From Isoetes taiwanensis (Eukaryota; Streptophyta; Lycopodiopsida; Isoetales; Isoetaceae): DNA of 64,000 nt. Of this stretch, positions 47,838 to 59,400 are shown in pieces. Numbering within the stretch: the first letter of the stretch is position 1; each line of letters opens with the position of its first letter. The translations under genes and the position numbers were made by a program. Location of the stretch: contig JAJEKV010000028.1 in NCBI GenBank assembly GCA_021234155.1, positions 11,422,134 to 11,486,133 on the forward strand. Reading direction: 5' to 3'. The notes beneath the pieces are model-generated. The model was not told where the DNA came from and made no database searches. It saw nothing but the letters and a program-made list of their open reading frames with translations.

Positions 47838-49103
47838 GGCGGACAAGACTAGGGCAAAAAGGGCTGATGGCAAATCCGATGGTGCTGGCAAGTCCGATGA
47901 TGTTGGGTCGCTTTCCAGGTCCTTGTCTGCTGTAACAAAGAAAGAAAATGATAAAAAAACACAAAAAAGGCCTGAATCCCTGGCCCGTGGGTCCTCTGAA
48001 AGCATTGATAGCTCTGATTCGGGAGGGGAGTCTGATACAACCAACAAAGGGAAAGGAATTGTGACAGAGCAGGAGCATTCGCAAACGGTCGTGTCTGGGC
48101 AGGAACATTGGGAAGTAGAGAAAAAATAGAGTATTTTAGACCCTGTCACAGTCTTGGCGGTTTCTTCATCCGATGGGGCAGGCAAATCCGATGGCAAACA
48201 GAGTATTTTGAACCCTGTTACAGTCGTGCCGAATCAGGTTTCTTCATCCGAGGTCAGGGCTGGGCAAGAGCAGACTGTTATAGAGAAGAAGCAGGGTTCT
48301 TTTTGATCCTGTTGTGAATGTGACCCATCCTAAAACAGATCCGAATCATAAGCAGGAAAAATCTCAGACCGACTTTCTGATTGGACATATGATAGGAGCT
48401 GACTCAGGGATAAGAGAGATGATCCGGGCATGTGTTAAGGAGTTAATTCATGATGTGTTCAAAGGGGCCGTGCAAGGGATGATGTAAGAAATGAGAGAGA
48501 TCATGAAAATGGATTTGAAGAAAGAGATTGACATGTAAAGGCAGATCTTAAGCATAAAGTCGAATCTGTAAAAGCTGAATTGAAGGCAGAAATTGAACAA
48601 CAAGAGCAATCGGATGTCAATGGCCATGTTTATGCTACTGAATATAGTGCACAGGAGGATAATTGCCTTAATGAGTTAAAGCAACAGCTTACAGATTTCA
48701 TTGAAGATCAAGAGAAGAAAAACCGAATGCTAAATCTCTGCTTGGTGGGTTTATCTGAAGAAACTGCAGAAATACTAAGGCAAAGGTAAGTGGTTTCCTT
48801 AAAGATCAGTTGGGCATTGATGATTGTGGAATTGTTGAAGCATTTAGAGTAGGCAAATTGTTACCGTCTGGAAAACCTAGACATGCCATTGTGAAATTCT
48901 CTAGCAGGGAGCACAGAATGAATGTGTTGAGAAAAAGAAGTGCATTGAAAGGACAACCGGTCTGGATAAACGAGGATTTTACTAAAGAACAATTTATGGA
49001 ACATAAGGCAGAAGTGCAAGAATATAAAAATGCCAGGCAAAACGGGCAGAAAGCTTATTGGAAAAAAGGAAAAGTAATAGTGGATAATTCCTTAATGACA
49101 TAG
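47836..49103 (+). pseudogene. LINE B copy 4 ORF1
   Basis: ATG at 47,836 two bases after (TC)n (MADKTRAKRADGKSDGAGKS). The N-terminal region is long, with two related blocks (ILDPVTVLAVSSSD and ILNPVTVVPNQVSS, about 48,130 and 48,210) suggesting an internal duplication. The coiled coil and RRM-like part (NRMLNLCLVGLSEE; EAFRVGKLLPSGKPRHAIVK) and the C-terminal domain (GQPVWINEDFTKEQFMEHKA, NGQKAYWKKGKVIVDNS) follow, ending at 49,103. Broken by TAG at 48,127-48,129, stops near 48,305 and 48,486, and a frameshift near 48,785. Confidence 0.85.
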
Positions 49104-49124
49104 GGATTTGAGACCGCCAGGATT

Positions 49125-52100
49125 ATGTGTTGGAATATTGATTCAATTAGCCAATATAAAGCAGATGTTATCAATTTTTTGTTTGAGAATGTTGATATTA
49201 TTTTTTTCCTAGAAACTTGTGAACATGAAGAAAAGGGTTTACCAGAAATAAAGGATTTTATGTTGCTTCACTCTGTATGGTGTGAGAATCATGGAGATTA
49301 AAGGGGCATGGAGGGGTTGCATGTTATGTAAGAAAAAGTATTCGGCATATGATAAAGCTAGTGTCTCACTATAGTTCCATGCAGCATATTTGGATTGAAA
49401 TCCCAGGACAGTATGGAAAATTTTTTATTGCAGGATGTTATTTTCCGCCACGATGTTCACCTGTGTATAATGCTGGGAATATGGATAGGGATGACCCTTT
49501 TTATCAGTTAGAACAGGATGCCATGTTGCTTTTGCAGGAAGGCGGGGAGGTGGTGCTAATGGGAGATATTAATGAAACAAACAGGCAGCAATAACAAGTG
49601 CAGAAGGTGATCCGGTGTGGGTGATAATGCTAGATGAGTTGGAGATAGAGGAGCAGGGTTGGAAGCGCAACTCTCAGGACAAAGTGAGGTGGCCCACTCC
49701 ACAGGGTAACCATGTACTTAATATGTGTAGTGGCTTGGATTTGCTAATATATAATGGCATAAGTCGATTTCCACACTCTGGGAAGCTCACGTGTAGGGAC
49801 GCTAGTGTTGTGGATTTGGTTTTAGCTCGGGCATCCCTTGTCAAGCAAATACTAGACTTTCAGATAGAGGAAGCAATGCCACAGATAAGTGATCATGCAC
49901 CTTTATCAGTTGTGATACGTGTTAAAGATTTGCAACGCAAAATAAATAGTGATGCAACATGCAGGCAAAGGATTAATATGCAATATAACAAGGGGGATCA
50001 ATATGAGAAATTGTGTGAAAAAAGGCACTTGAAATAGATTGTCCAGAGGATGTTAATACTCTTAGTGAGAAGCTTGCCAAAATGGTTTTGGATGCTGCCA
50101 CTGCGTGTTTCATATCAAAACGAAAATTGAAGGGTCTCCCTTGTAACGCATGGTTTGATGGGGATTGTAAAGAAAAAAGGGTAGAGTTCAAAAAAGCGAA
50201 AGGGGCAGAAAGGGAAAAACTAAAGAAGGAATACATAAAGCTGACTAAGTTTAAAAAGAAAAAGTATATATATTGGAAGCAACAAAAAATGGTGGAGGAG
50301 CTATTGCTGAATCCAAAGCAATTTTGGAACAGATTGAAACCCAGTGTAAAACAAGAAGCAATTTTAGAAACTAACGCCTTATTAGGCCAAGTGCGCAAGC
50401 TTTATCATGTATCTAGTATTTCTGATATGGAAGAGATCACATATCTCTCTGCTGGTGAATATGAGTTCACCCCGATGATTTGGAACAGGGTTTGAGTAAG
50501 CTTGCAAATGGTAAGGCAGCTGATGCACAGGGGTTGGTAATGGGCTGGAGGTTTAACCCATGCAATGTTGTTAAAGCTAGTAAATGCAGCTTTAAAAAAG
50601 GGCTTTCCCCGCTCGTGGCAAGTTAACAGAATTATCCCATTATACAAAGCAGGAGACGATAAGGATCCAGGTAATTATAGAATGATTATGATTTGCAGTT
50701 TGTTTGCAAAACTAGTAGCTACAATGTTAAACACTAAGATTAGTATGTGGGCCGAAGGGAACGGAGTTAGGGCCATGGAGCAAGCAGGATTTAGACCTGA
50801 GCGGTCTACCATAGACCATTTGATAACTCTGCATGCCATGATAGATTCAGTTATTGGGAAAAAGGGCCTTTATATGCTCTTTTTGTGGATTATGCTAAAG
50901 ACTTTGAAACAGTAAATAGACACAGTCTCTGGCAATGAATGGAACTAATTGGGGTCCCAATGGAGCAAAGACAAGCGGTCAAGATATTATATGAGAAAGT
51001 CTTAGTGCAACTTCCTCATCCTTATGTCAATGAATATGAAGATGTTGTGGTGAGTAATAGTGGAGTCAAACAGGGTTGCCCCTTATCTCCTACATTGTTC
51101 GGGTTGTTTATCGATGAGATGGAGAACTGGATGATGGAACATGGAGGGGATGGGACATTGGTGAATGGCTATATGATATTGCTTTTGCTTTATGCAAATG
51201 ATGTAGTCATCCTATCTCGCTCAGTAACAGGGATGCAGAAACATTTGGATGCTCTCGCGAATTTTTGTGATAGCAAAGGGATGCAAGTGAATTTAGCAAA
51301 AACAAAATTGATAGTCTTTGGAGCTAATAAAACAGAACATCTGGTATAAGGGCATGTCAGTGGAGTTCGTAAACTCGTATAAATATCTGGGAGTGGAAGT
51401 TGACAAGAGCCCTAGTTGGAATATGGCTGTAGAACACAGAGTGAATGCGGGCCTGAAAGCCCTATACAACATGCAACGTCGAAGTGGTAAAGCAGAAATT
51501 TGGAATTTTAACATGAAAAAGATGTTATATAAGACGCTTGTTCAGACAGTATTGCTATATGGATGTGAGGTTTGGGGGCCAGGCTTGGCGGCTGATACAT
51601 GGAAAAGGGTGGAGAAAGTGCAAAAAAAGTTTCTGAGAACAGAATTGGGTACAAAAGCACAAACTCCATATGATATGCTACTGGCCGAATGTGGTATGTT
51701 GCCTGTTGAGGCAGAAGCCTTGTGTAAGTTGCTTACGTATCTTTATAAGATATGATTTGAAAGGGCTGATGATAGTTTGCCACGTTTGGCAATAGAGGAG
51801 ACAAAGAGGAAGGGTTGGTATGCTGATGTGGAGGAATGGATGTGGAAGTGGGGACTAAATATGCAGGATTTGTATATACATCATAAAGATATCCGGGCGT
51901 GGGTTACAGAACATGTTACTATAAAGAATTGGAGAGTTCCAGAAATAAAGATTCTACCGACAGTATATTAACCCAGAACTCCAAGAGGCCAGGAATTTGG
52001 GAGAACGTATTTCTTTGAAACTTAGACACACCATTAGCAGAATGAGACTTAGTTCGCACAGGCTTGGGGTGGAAGTTGGTAGATGGGGAGATATCCTGCA

Positions 52101-52401
52101 TGAAATGAGGCTTTGTAAGACTTGTAATATGCAGGAAGTGGAGGATGAGCAACATGTGCTCTTAAGATGCCCAACCTATATGAAGATCCGAAATAGGTAC
52201 AATATCTCGGTGTCAACTCTACTGGAGTTTTTTAATTTGGAAGGTAAACTTATTGGGAAATTTATAAGAGATGTCCTAAATATGAGAGAACAAATTAGCC
52301 ATAATTCTTTGATGAGAGAAGATTTGGGAGAAGAGGCTAATGCATTACTGTCTGAAGATGCATTAGATGATATTTTCTATAATGTTGAATGTACTTGTTG
52401 A
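49125..52401 (+). pseudogene. LINE B copy 4 ORF2: endonuclease and reverse transcriptase
   Basis: It begins MCWNIDSISQYKADV, then FFLETCEHEEKGLPEI. The endonuclease blocks are VVLMGDINE (the usual GDFNGR is altered to GDINE, near 49,560) and ISDHAPLSVVI (about 49,886). RT: RSWQVNRIIPLYKAGDDKDP, EQAGFRPERSTIDHL, SNSGVKQGCPLSPTLFGLF, LLLYANDVVILS (about 51,190; catalytic YADD changed to YAND), YKYLGVEVDKSPSWNMAVE. The C-terminal part reads HTISRMRLSSHRLGVEVGRW and CKTCNMQEVEDEQHVLLRC, ending at TGA 52,399-52,401. Frameshifts near 49,300, 49,590, 50,020, 50,490, 50,865, 51,340 and 51,950. Dead by both motif loss and frame breaks. Confidence 0.92.
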
Positions 52402-52433
52402 ACGTCTCATAGACCTGGTGGTCTGCAGACGTG
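52402..52433 (+). ncRNA. LINE B 3' stem-loop (copy 4)
   Basis: ACGTCT cat AGACC tggt GGTCT gc AGACGT, identical in stems to copy 1. Confidence 0.75.
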
Positions 52434-52455
52434 AATAAAAACATTTCATTTCATT

Positions 52456-52459
<4 letters not shown>

Positions 52460-52506
<47 letters not shown>
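52460..52506 (+). repeat. (TC)n microsatellite, 47 bp
   Basis: Joins LINE B copy 4 to the SINE. Confidence 0.99.
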
Positions 52507-52510
<4 letters not shown>

Positions 52511-52511
52511 A

Positions 52512-52729
52512 TTCTGGGCATTTAGTCTAGTGGTAATACACTAGGTCTAGCAACTATAGGTCTCGAGTTCGAGACCACCCAGAATCGCACTCTGAACTGT
52601 TGGGTGTCAAAACCCACAGACGCAATGTAAAGTGGTTGGGGGCAGGGCCCAACAAAGTAATGTAGTGTGGTGTGTGGTCACATGTCCAGTTGGATGCTGC
52701 CTAGTGGCGTGACGTTAAAATACTATCTA

Positions 52730-52734
<5 letters not shown>
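52512..52734 (+). mobile_element. tRNA-derived SINE in a (TC)n slot
   Basis: The head (about 52,513-52,586) has an acceptor-like pair TTCTGGG/CCCAGAA, an A box TAGTCTAGTGG and a B box GAGTTCGAGACC at the correct spacing for an internal pol III promoter. The anticodon arm is degenerate, so it is not a functional tRNA. A tRNA-unrelated body of about 130 bp follows and ends in CTATCTATC, then (TC)n. Such SINEs borrow a LINE's reverse transcriptase. It lies between two (TC)n tracts, like the LINEs, although its 3' end is not obviously the family A or B stem-loop. Confidence 0.8.

Positions 52735-52762
<28 letters not shown>
52735..52762 (+). repeat. (TC)n microsatellite, 28 bp
   Basis: Follows the SINE tail. 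Confidence 0.98.
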
Positions 52763-52764
<2 letters not shown>

Positions 52765-52825
52765 CGTCGGCCTCATGCTTGTAAAAAAACCCATCTCTCG
52801 TCATATACGTCTCCTCCCCTAAATG

Positions 52826-52885
52826 TACGTATTTTTTTGGGAGGAGAGGAGAGACAATTGTCTCTCGAAGCTTAACAGCCTCGGT
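52826..52885. repeat. Palindrome-bearing segment shared with 36,907-36,970
   Basis: TACGTATTTT, 13 bases, then GAGAGACAATTGTCTCTC (an 18-bp perfect palindrome) and TTAACAGCCTCGGTTA. The other copy has AGAGATAATTATCTCT at the same distance. The two differ by paired changes that keep the palindrome. Confidence 0.6.
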
Positions 52886-53568
52886 TATGGGCAGAAGTTT
52901 TGCTGTTTGCCATATTTTCGAACCTGCATCCATTCCGGCCGACGAGTTCTTTGTGGGATAATTCGACCGTAATGTTCCATTCGGGCGCCAAATGGTGGGA
53001 TATTCAAGTCTGTGTTCTTCTTGATTCCACAAACTCCAGGCTGCTTACATGCAGCTGATCTAGGACTAGAAGAATCTATCTGGTTTCCTGTTGGTGTCCT
53101 ATTGCTTGGAATATCGGGCATGACTGGACTGTTCGGATTTCCCGTGTTTACATTATTATTTGAATTGGGTGGAATGCTTTCGAAGTGGTCCTCAAATGCT
53201 GCATCTGATCCAACAGTTTCAAAGAAAGTGTCATTCATGAATGATTCTGATAAATTTGTATGCAAGTCTGCAGCCTCAAAAGCTTCATTCCCAAAATCGC
53301 CATCATCCCCAGCCCCTGGAATTGGATTATCTGAAGTTACACCATACTTCACCTCTTCCATTATGTCATACAATGGAATTGAATTTGCTTTATCGTCCAC
53401 AGAGACCAATAGGCCTATGGGACTTAAACAAAGAGAGAGTGCGGCAGACGTATTACTGTCAGGATTAACCCCCCTCCTCCTCCCTCCTCCCCTCCCCCCT
53501 CCCCCGTCCCGAAGGGTTTTCAAGAGAAAAAACCTTACCAGTAATAAGCCTACTGACAAACTGTACAA
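52885..53568 (-). CDS. Unrecognised 227-residue minus-strand frame
   Basis: Not recognised. The frame is open from about 53,568 to 52,885. After a low-complexity Gly/Arg patch (CT-rich on the plus strand, 53,465-53,510) it is acidic and Asn-rich: DDGDFGNEAFEAADLHTNL, FETVGSDAAFEDHFESIPPN, then a basic end MQVRKYGKQQNFCP. The composition is plausible for a disordered protein or a retroelement accessory ORF. No start codon is convincing. A 30-bp stretch around 53,396 (CACAGAGACCAATAGGCC) recurs in altered form at about 58,710. Confidence 0.3.
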   Translation of the reverse strand: MYSLSVGLLLVRFFLLKTLRDGGGGRGGGRRRGVNPDSNTSAALSLCLSPIGLLVSVDDKANSIPLYDIMEEVKYGVTSDNPIPGAGDDGDFGNEAFEAADLHTNLSESFMNDTFFETVGSDAAFEDHFESIPPNSNNNVNTGNPNSPVMPDIPSNRTPTGNQIDSSSPRSAACKQPGVCGIKKNTDLNIPPFGARMEHYGRIIPQRTRRPEWMQVRKYGKQQNFCP

Positions 53569-53639
53569 TGATATATATCAATGAAGTGTTGAGGACACAA
53601 TAGAGTGCGCATATCCATCACCCCCTGGAGATATGATTC

Positions 53640-54881
53640 CAATATCCCCACTGAAGCTGTGTGTAGCATCACTTGAAGCAGCTGGTTATGCAGAATCAAC
53701 TCATCATAGTATGCCCTAATAGGTCCAAATGCTGGGCAGTGCTAAAGAGTTCAATAACTCCCAGCTGGCAAGATTGACATAGCCTGTCCTTTTGTGCTTC
53801 TCGAATCCATTTACCTGTCTCAATACGGGTGGTGAGCACCTATGCAAATGGATGCAATGAGTCTGCGCTTCTCCTGACGTAAATGTGTCTGCAGGTACCC
53901 TTGTGGACCTCTCTCAAGCATGGGACTAGTCTGGCTCTTGTAGTGTGCAGTTTTTACATGTTCCAAAGTCACAACATCCTAAAGCTTGTCAAAGAAGCAT
54001 ATATTGAGGTACTGCCTCAAGTGATTGTGATCCTTCTCAGTCTGTGCTCCTGCATATTCCATTTGAAGAGCCAATTAACTTGCTTCTCATTCTAGCAGGC
54101 TTTGAGGCATTATGGGCCCATTGCCATGGCATAAGCAAGGTGCGAGGGGCGAGTGTTGCTCATACTGACTGCCATCTGAAAGTACATGAGGTGACGATCT
54201 AGCACCGCTTGCTACAAAGGCAAGAAACCGGACTCCTACAGAAGTATCTGATACAGTGCCGTGGACTTGATTCCAGGTGCCCGAGCCAGAAAAGTCTTTC
54301 GAACTCGCTTCAAGTCATTCCAGAAGGCTAGTGATAGCACCGGTCCCTACACCTCCATCCCGTATAGAAGAACGAGCTCTACCCAGACCTTGAACAAGTG
54401 GACTGGTGCACCCAGTCGTCAAGCTCTGCTTTGTGGCTATTGTTCTGCATTGTGTATAGAGCTTTCTAGCCTGCCATCACATGTTGCCGAATAGAAGTGC
54501 TCCAGACTATGGTAGTATCAAACTTCACTTCCAGGTACTTGTAGATGGGTACAACCTCCACATCCTGACCTAGATAAGTGAAGGAGGGCGGCCTTGGTTG
54601 ATGTGAAGACGAGATGAGGAGCATCTTAGTCTTAGCCAAACTCAGGCACATTCCAGTAGCCTGGAAAAAAGTGTCTAGAGCATCCAAGTGCTGCTGCATT
54701 CGGTCGTGGTGTGAGCTAAGAGGTCCACATTGTCGGCGTAGATGAGCTGTCGAACAATATAGTGCATGAGCTGAGCCCCTCCATTTCCTTGCTGAACAAG
54801 CCAACCTTCTAACTGGTCAATACACAAGCCAAACAACATTGGAGAGAATGGGCATCCTTGGCAGACCCCAACACTGGTTGT
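53640..54881 (-). pseudogene. LINE family C relic, RT palm to C-terminus
   Basis: Read leftwards: SVGVCQGCPFSPMLFGLCID (RT block, near 54,840), RQLIYADNVDLLAHT (catalytic YADD changed to YADN), RMQQHLDALDTFFQATGM, then LSLAKTKMLLISSS and YKYLEVKFDTTIVWSTSI, degenerating leftwards to a Cys-rich part (CQSCQLG, about 53,790) that matches the C-terminal zinc motif position. Many stops. The upstream part of the same ORF is at 59,475-59,800, separated by a 4.6-kb insertion. It is a different, older family than A and B and lies on the opposite strand. Confidence 0.75.
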
Positions 54882-55489
54882 TTTTATAGATAACTAGGTG
54901 CACTATTTCGAAACATATATATAGAACTATGGCAGTTGAAATAACATAGTTTGAATATATTGGCCATCCCGAACGATCCCAAACAATCTTTCTACTGTAA
55001 AAGGCGCTCTTGAATTCTAATTGCCACACTGGGAGGAGGATAAATCCGAACCCCATTCTGTCAGTTCTTATTGCTTCGCATTTTCAACTACAGCTTCTCG
55101 ACCATGTCCCAAATGCAACCGAGCCAAACACGACCTCCATAATGTAAACCCTTCAATAACTTAGCAACACACAGTGTTTACATTTCGGAGGCCATATCCT
55201 AGTCAGATTCGACTAGGATCTTGCATAATGTCATGACGTAGAGTGAGGGTGTTGATGCCAGAAGACGGACCCTTAAAACACTCCGGAAGCAGTTCGCCCC
55301 AAAGGCCCTCTCTCGAAGGGCCCTGGCCATGGACGGGCAACTCTCGCAATGGACTCAGAACGTCGACATTACCCTAGGGACCAAGTTTCGTTGGCAGAAG
55401 ACCACCCCTTCTCCAAGAACCGCCAAAGTAGCTCATGTCCAACATATTCGTAGTCAATTGGCCAAGGAGGTGGTTGCGCAATGTTTGAG
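54882..55489. other. Left part of the insertion, no gene
   Basis: Apparently non-coding. From about 55,195 a more GC-rich stretch runs up to the minisatellite. Confidence 0.4.
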
Positions 55490-58097
55490 CCCACGGCATG
55501 TTTGAGCCACCTTGGCATGTTTGAGCCACCTTGGCATGTTGGAGCCTAGGTGGCATGTTGGAGACTGCGCGGCATGTTTGAGCCAACTTGGCATGTTTGA
55601 GTCTAGGTGGCATGTTGGAGTCTAGGTGGCATGTTGGAGCCCACGATGCATGTTTGAGCCACCTTGGCATGTTGGAGCCTAGGTGGAATGTTGGATCCCA
55701 CGTGGCATGTTTGAGCCACCATGGCATGTTGGAGCCTAGGTGGCATATTGGAGCCTAGGTGGCATGTTGGAGCCCACATGGCATGTTGGAGCCTACGTGG
55801 CATGCTTGAGGCACGTTGGCATGCTAGAGCCTAGGTGGCATGTTGGAGCCCACGTGACATATTTGAGCCACCTTGGCATGTTTGAGCCTAGATGTTATGT
55901 TGGAGCCCACGGCATGTTTGAGCCACCTTGGCATGTTGGAGCCTAGGTGGCATGTTGGAGCACGTGGAATGTTTGAGCCACCTTGGCATGTTTGAGTATG
56001 CATGGCATATTGCAGCATGCGTGGCATATTGGAGCATATTGGTGCATGTGTGGCATGCTTGAGCCACTTTGGCATGTTTGAGCCTAGATGGCATGTTGGA
56101 GCCTAGGTGGCATGTTAGAGCCCATGTGGCATGTTTGAGCCACCTTGGCATGTTGGAGCCTAGGTGGCATGTTGGAGCCAGCGTGGCATGTTGGAGCCTA
56201 GGTGGCATGTTGGAGCCCACGTGGCATGTTTGAGCCACCTTGGCATGTTGGAGCCTACATGGCATGTTTGAGGCACGTTGGCATCTTTGGAGCCTAGGTG
56301 GCATGTTGGAGCCCACGTGGCATGTTTGAGCCACCTTGGTATGTTTGAGCCTAGATGTTATGTTGGAGCCCACGGCATGTTTGAGCCACCTTGGCATGTT
56401 GGAGCCTAGGTGGCATGTTGGAGCCGCGTGGAATGTTTGAGCCACCTTGGCATGTTTGAGCATGCGTGGCATATTAGAGCATGCGTGGCATATTGGAGCA
56501 TATTGGAGCATGCGTGGCATGCTTGAGCCACCTTGGCATGTTTGAGCCTAGACGGCATGTTGGAGCCTAGGTGGCATGTTAGAGCCCATGTGGCATGTTT
56601 GAGCCACCTTGGCATGTTGGAGCCTAGGTGTCATGTAGGAGCCCGCGTGGCATGTTTGAGCCACCTTGGCATGCATGGCATGTTTGAGACACCTTGGCAT
56701 CTTTGAGCCTAGGTGGTATGTTGGAGCCTAGGTGGCATGTTTGACCCACCTTGGCATGTTGGAGCCTAGGTGGCATGTTGGAAGCCCACGTGGCATGTTT
56801 GAGCCATCTTGGCATGTTGGAGCCTATGTGGCACGTTGGAGCCTAGGTGGCATGTTTGAGCTACCTTGGCATGTGAGCTTTGGTGGCATGTTGGTGCCTA
56901 GGTGACATGCTTGAGCCACCTTGGCAGGTTGGAGCCTAGGTGGCAAGCATGGCATGTTTGAGCCACCTTGACATGTTGGAGCCTAGGTGACATGTTTGAG
57001 GCACATTGGCATGTTGGAGCCTAGGTGGCATGTTGGAGCCCATGTGGCATGTTTGAGCCACCTTGGCATGTTGGAGCCTAGGTGACATCTTGGATCGCGT
57101 GGAATGTTTGCGCCACCTTGGCATGTTTGAGCCTAGGTGACATGTTGGAGGCTAGGTGGCATGTTTGAGCCTAGGTGGCATGTTGGAGGCTAGGTGGCAT
57201 GTTTGAGCCACCTTAGGTGGCATGTTGGAGCCTAGCTGGCATGTTTGAGAAACCTTGGCATGTTGGAGCCCACGTGGCATGTTTGAGCCACCTTGGCATG
57301 TTTGAGCTACCTTGGCATGCTAGAGCCCATGTGGCATGTTTGAGCCACCTTGGCATGTTGGAGCCTAGGTGGCATGTTGGAGCCTACATGGCATGTTTGA
57401 GCCACCTTGGCATGTTGGAGCCTAAGTGACATGTTGGAGCCCACGTTGCAAGTTTGAGCCACCTTGGCATATTTGAGCCTAGGTGGCATGTTGGAGCCTA
57501 GGTGGTATGTTGGAACCCACGTGGCATGTTTGAGCCACCTTCGAATGTTGGAGCCTAGGTGGCATGTAGGAGCCTGCGTGGCATTTTTTAGACACCTTAG
57601 CATGTTGGAGTCATTGGCATACACCTTGGCATGTTTGAGCCTAGGTGGCATGTTGGAGCCTAGGTGGCATGTTGGAGCCACCTTGGCATAGGTGGTGTGT
57701 TAGAGCCCGCATGGCATGTTTGAGGCACCTTGGCATGTTTGAGCCTTGGTGGCATGTTGGTGCCAAGGCGGCATGCTTGAGCCAGCTTGGCAGGCTGGAG
57801 CCTAGGTGGCATGTTGGAGCCCACATGTCATGTTTGAGCCACCTTGACATGTTGGAGCCTAGGTGGCATGAAGCCCATGTGGCATGTTTGAGCCTAGGTG
57901 TCATGTTGGAGCCTAGGTGGCATGTTGGAGCCTATGTGGCATGTTGGAGCCTATAGGTGGCATATAGGAGCCCGCATGGCATATTTGAGGCACCTTGGCA
58001 TGTTTGAGCCTAGGTGGCATGTTGGTGCCCAGGTGGCATGCTTGAGCCACCTTGGCATGTTGGAGCCCACATGGCATGTTTGAGCCATGTTGGATTT
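55490..58097. repeat. 19-bp minisatellite, about 2.6 kb, three alternating unit types
   Basis: Roughly 135 units. The main types are GCATGTTGGAGCCTAGGTG, GCATGTTGGAGCCCACGTG and GCATGTTTGAGCCACCTTG. All keep GCC-N5-GGC across the unit boundary, with the five central bases varying. Units often alternate in threes, giving a 57-bp period. Because 57 is divisible by three, long open frames of 19-residue repeats appear on both strands; these are artefacts of the array, not genes. Unit deletions and merged units are scattered throughout. Confidence 0.97.
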
Positions 58098-58829
58098 AAC
58101 CGTTGAAGTTATTTTTCACGAATGTAAAACAATACGATACATTCCCAAAGTTGAGCACACAAACAATACCCGGGATGGGGTATGAAACATGTGAGTGCAC
58201 CAAATGGGTTTTTTTATTGCCTCTCTGGTACCATATACATAAGAAAAATGTAAGGTTTTTATAGTTTGAATGTCGTATGGATACCAGAGGGAGTGGGTGG
58301 CGCTAGTGTTCGATTCGTATTCATATTGTAAGGGTCCGTCAATTTTGGTGAGCTTCTACTGTTGGGGATTCTGTGATATGACTATGATAATATATTATAT
58401 ATATGTGTATATAGATGCTTTATTATAGCAACCTTCCAATGAGGGATCTATAATCATGGTACTGCAAAAACAAGTTTTTTTCTAGGAATATGGAGATATA
58501 TAAATAAAATAATAGAGATATTGTACATGTATGGAAGAGGTTGTCAAGTAAAAGTGTTTTGGGCAAGTAATTATATGATATGGGCTGCATTCTTTTACAA
58601 ATAATGTAGTCGTATACAAAGGGTTTTTCATATGGAACTGTCGTATACAATGGGTTTTTTGGCAACCTAAGGAACGCACATGAATAGAATAGAATCGTTT
58701 TTTTAACGTCCACGGAGACCAATAGGTCATGGGACCCATACAATGGGCTAGTACAATCATTACTACCTATATAATAGAGGTGAATCCCCCGGGAAACAAT
58801 ATTCCAGGTGGTGGTGCTTTGCTGAAGAA
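58098..58829. other. AT-rich, no gene seen
   Basis: Apparently non-coding, with a CCACGGAGACCAATAGG motif at about 58,710 shared with 53,397. No recognisable protein on either strand. Confidence 0.4.
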
Positions 58830-59400
58830 ATAGCCTCAAAAAAACCATACTTCCTTAAGAAATAGCTACTAAAAACTACACCACTTCAGAAAACCACACT
58901 TCTGTAACAAATAGCCACTTAAAAACTACACCTACTTAAAAACCACACCTTAAAAAACCACACTTACTTTAAAAAATAGCTACTTAAAAACTATACCTAG
59001 TTATATAAACCACACCTAAAAAAATCATACTTCCTTAAAAATAGCTTCTCAAAAACTACACCTAGTTATAAACTACACCACTTCAAAAAACCATTCTTTA
59101 TTAAAATACAGCCACTTAAAAACTACACCCGCTTATAAACCACACTTCAAAAAACCTTACTTCTTTAAAAAATAGCTATTTAAAAACTACACCCACGTAT
59201 AAACGGCACCTCAAAAAAAACACCTCGATTGAAAAAAATTATACCACTTCAGAAAACCATACTTCCCTAAAAATAACCACTTAAAAACTATACCTCGACA
59301 CCTCAAAAAAAGACCACATCTTCAAAAAAAAAAAAAAAACTATAGCTCCATAAAAAAAACTACACCGCCTCCTTAATAAACCACACCTCCACATAACCAC
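58830..59400. repeat. A-rich degenerate tandem array, about 65-90-bp units
   Basis: Recurring phrases: ACTTCCTTAAAAAATAGC, CACTTAAAAACTACACC and TATAAACCACACCTCAAAAA, six to eight copies with variable spacing. A-runs vary in length. No coding capacity. Confidence 0.85.

Larger units (their letters stand above)
47834..52459 (+). mobile_element. LINE family B copy 4, near full length
   Basis: About 4.6 kb: ORF1 (47,836-49,103), ORF2 (49,125-52,401), stem-loop (52,402-52,433), AATAAA, ATTTC repeats, then (TC)n. All domains are present in order but both ORFs carry several breaks. Confidence 0.92.

Noticed and set aside
52513-52586. Functional tRNA gene
   Set aside because: The anticodon arm does not pair properly and a tRNA-unrelated body plus tail follows, so it is a SINE head.
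55374-58083. Many 60-210-residue frames with 19-residue repeats on both strands
   Set aside because: They arise because three 19-bp units make 57 bp, a multiple of three. Open frames on both strands with the same period show it is array geometry.
55490-58097. CRISPR-like repeat-spacer array
   Set aside because: Units are contiguous with no unique spacers, and the context is a plant nuclear genome.
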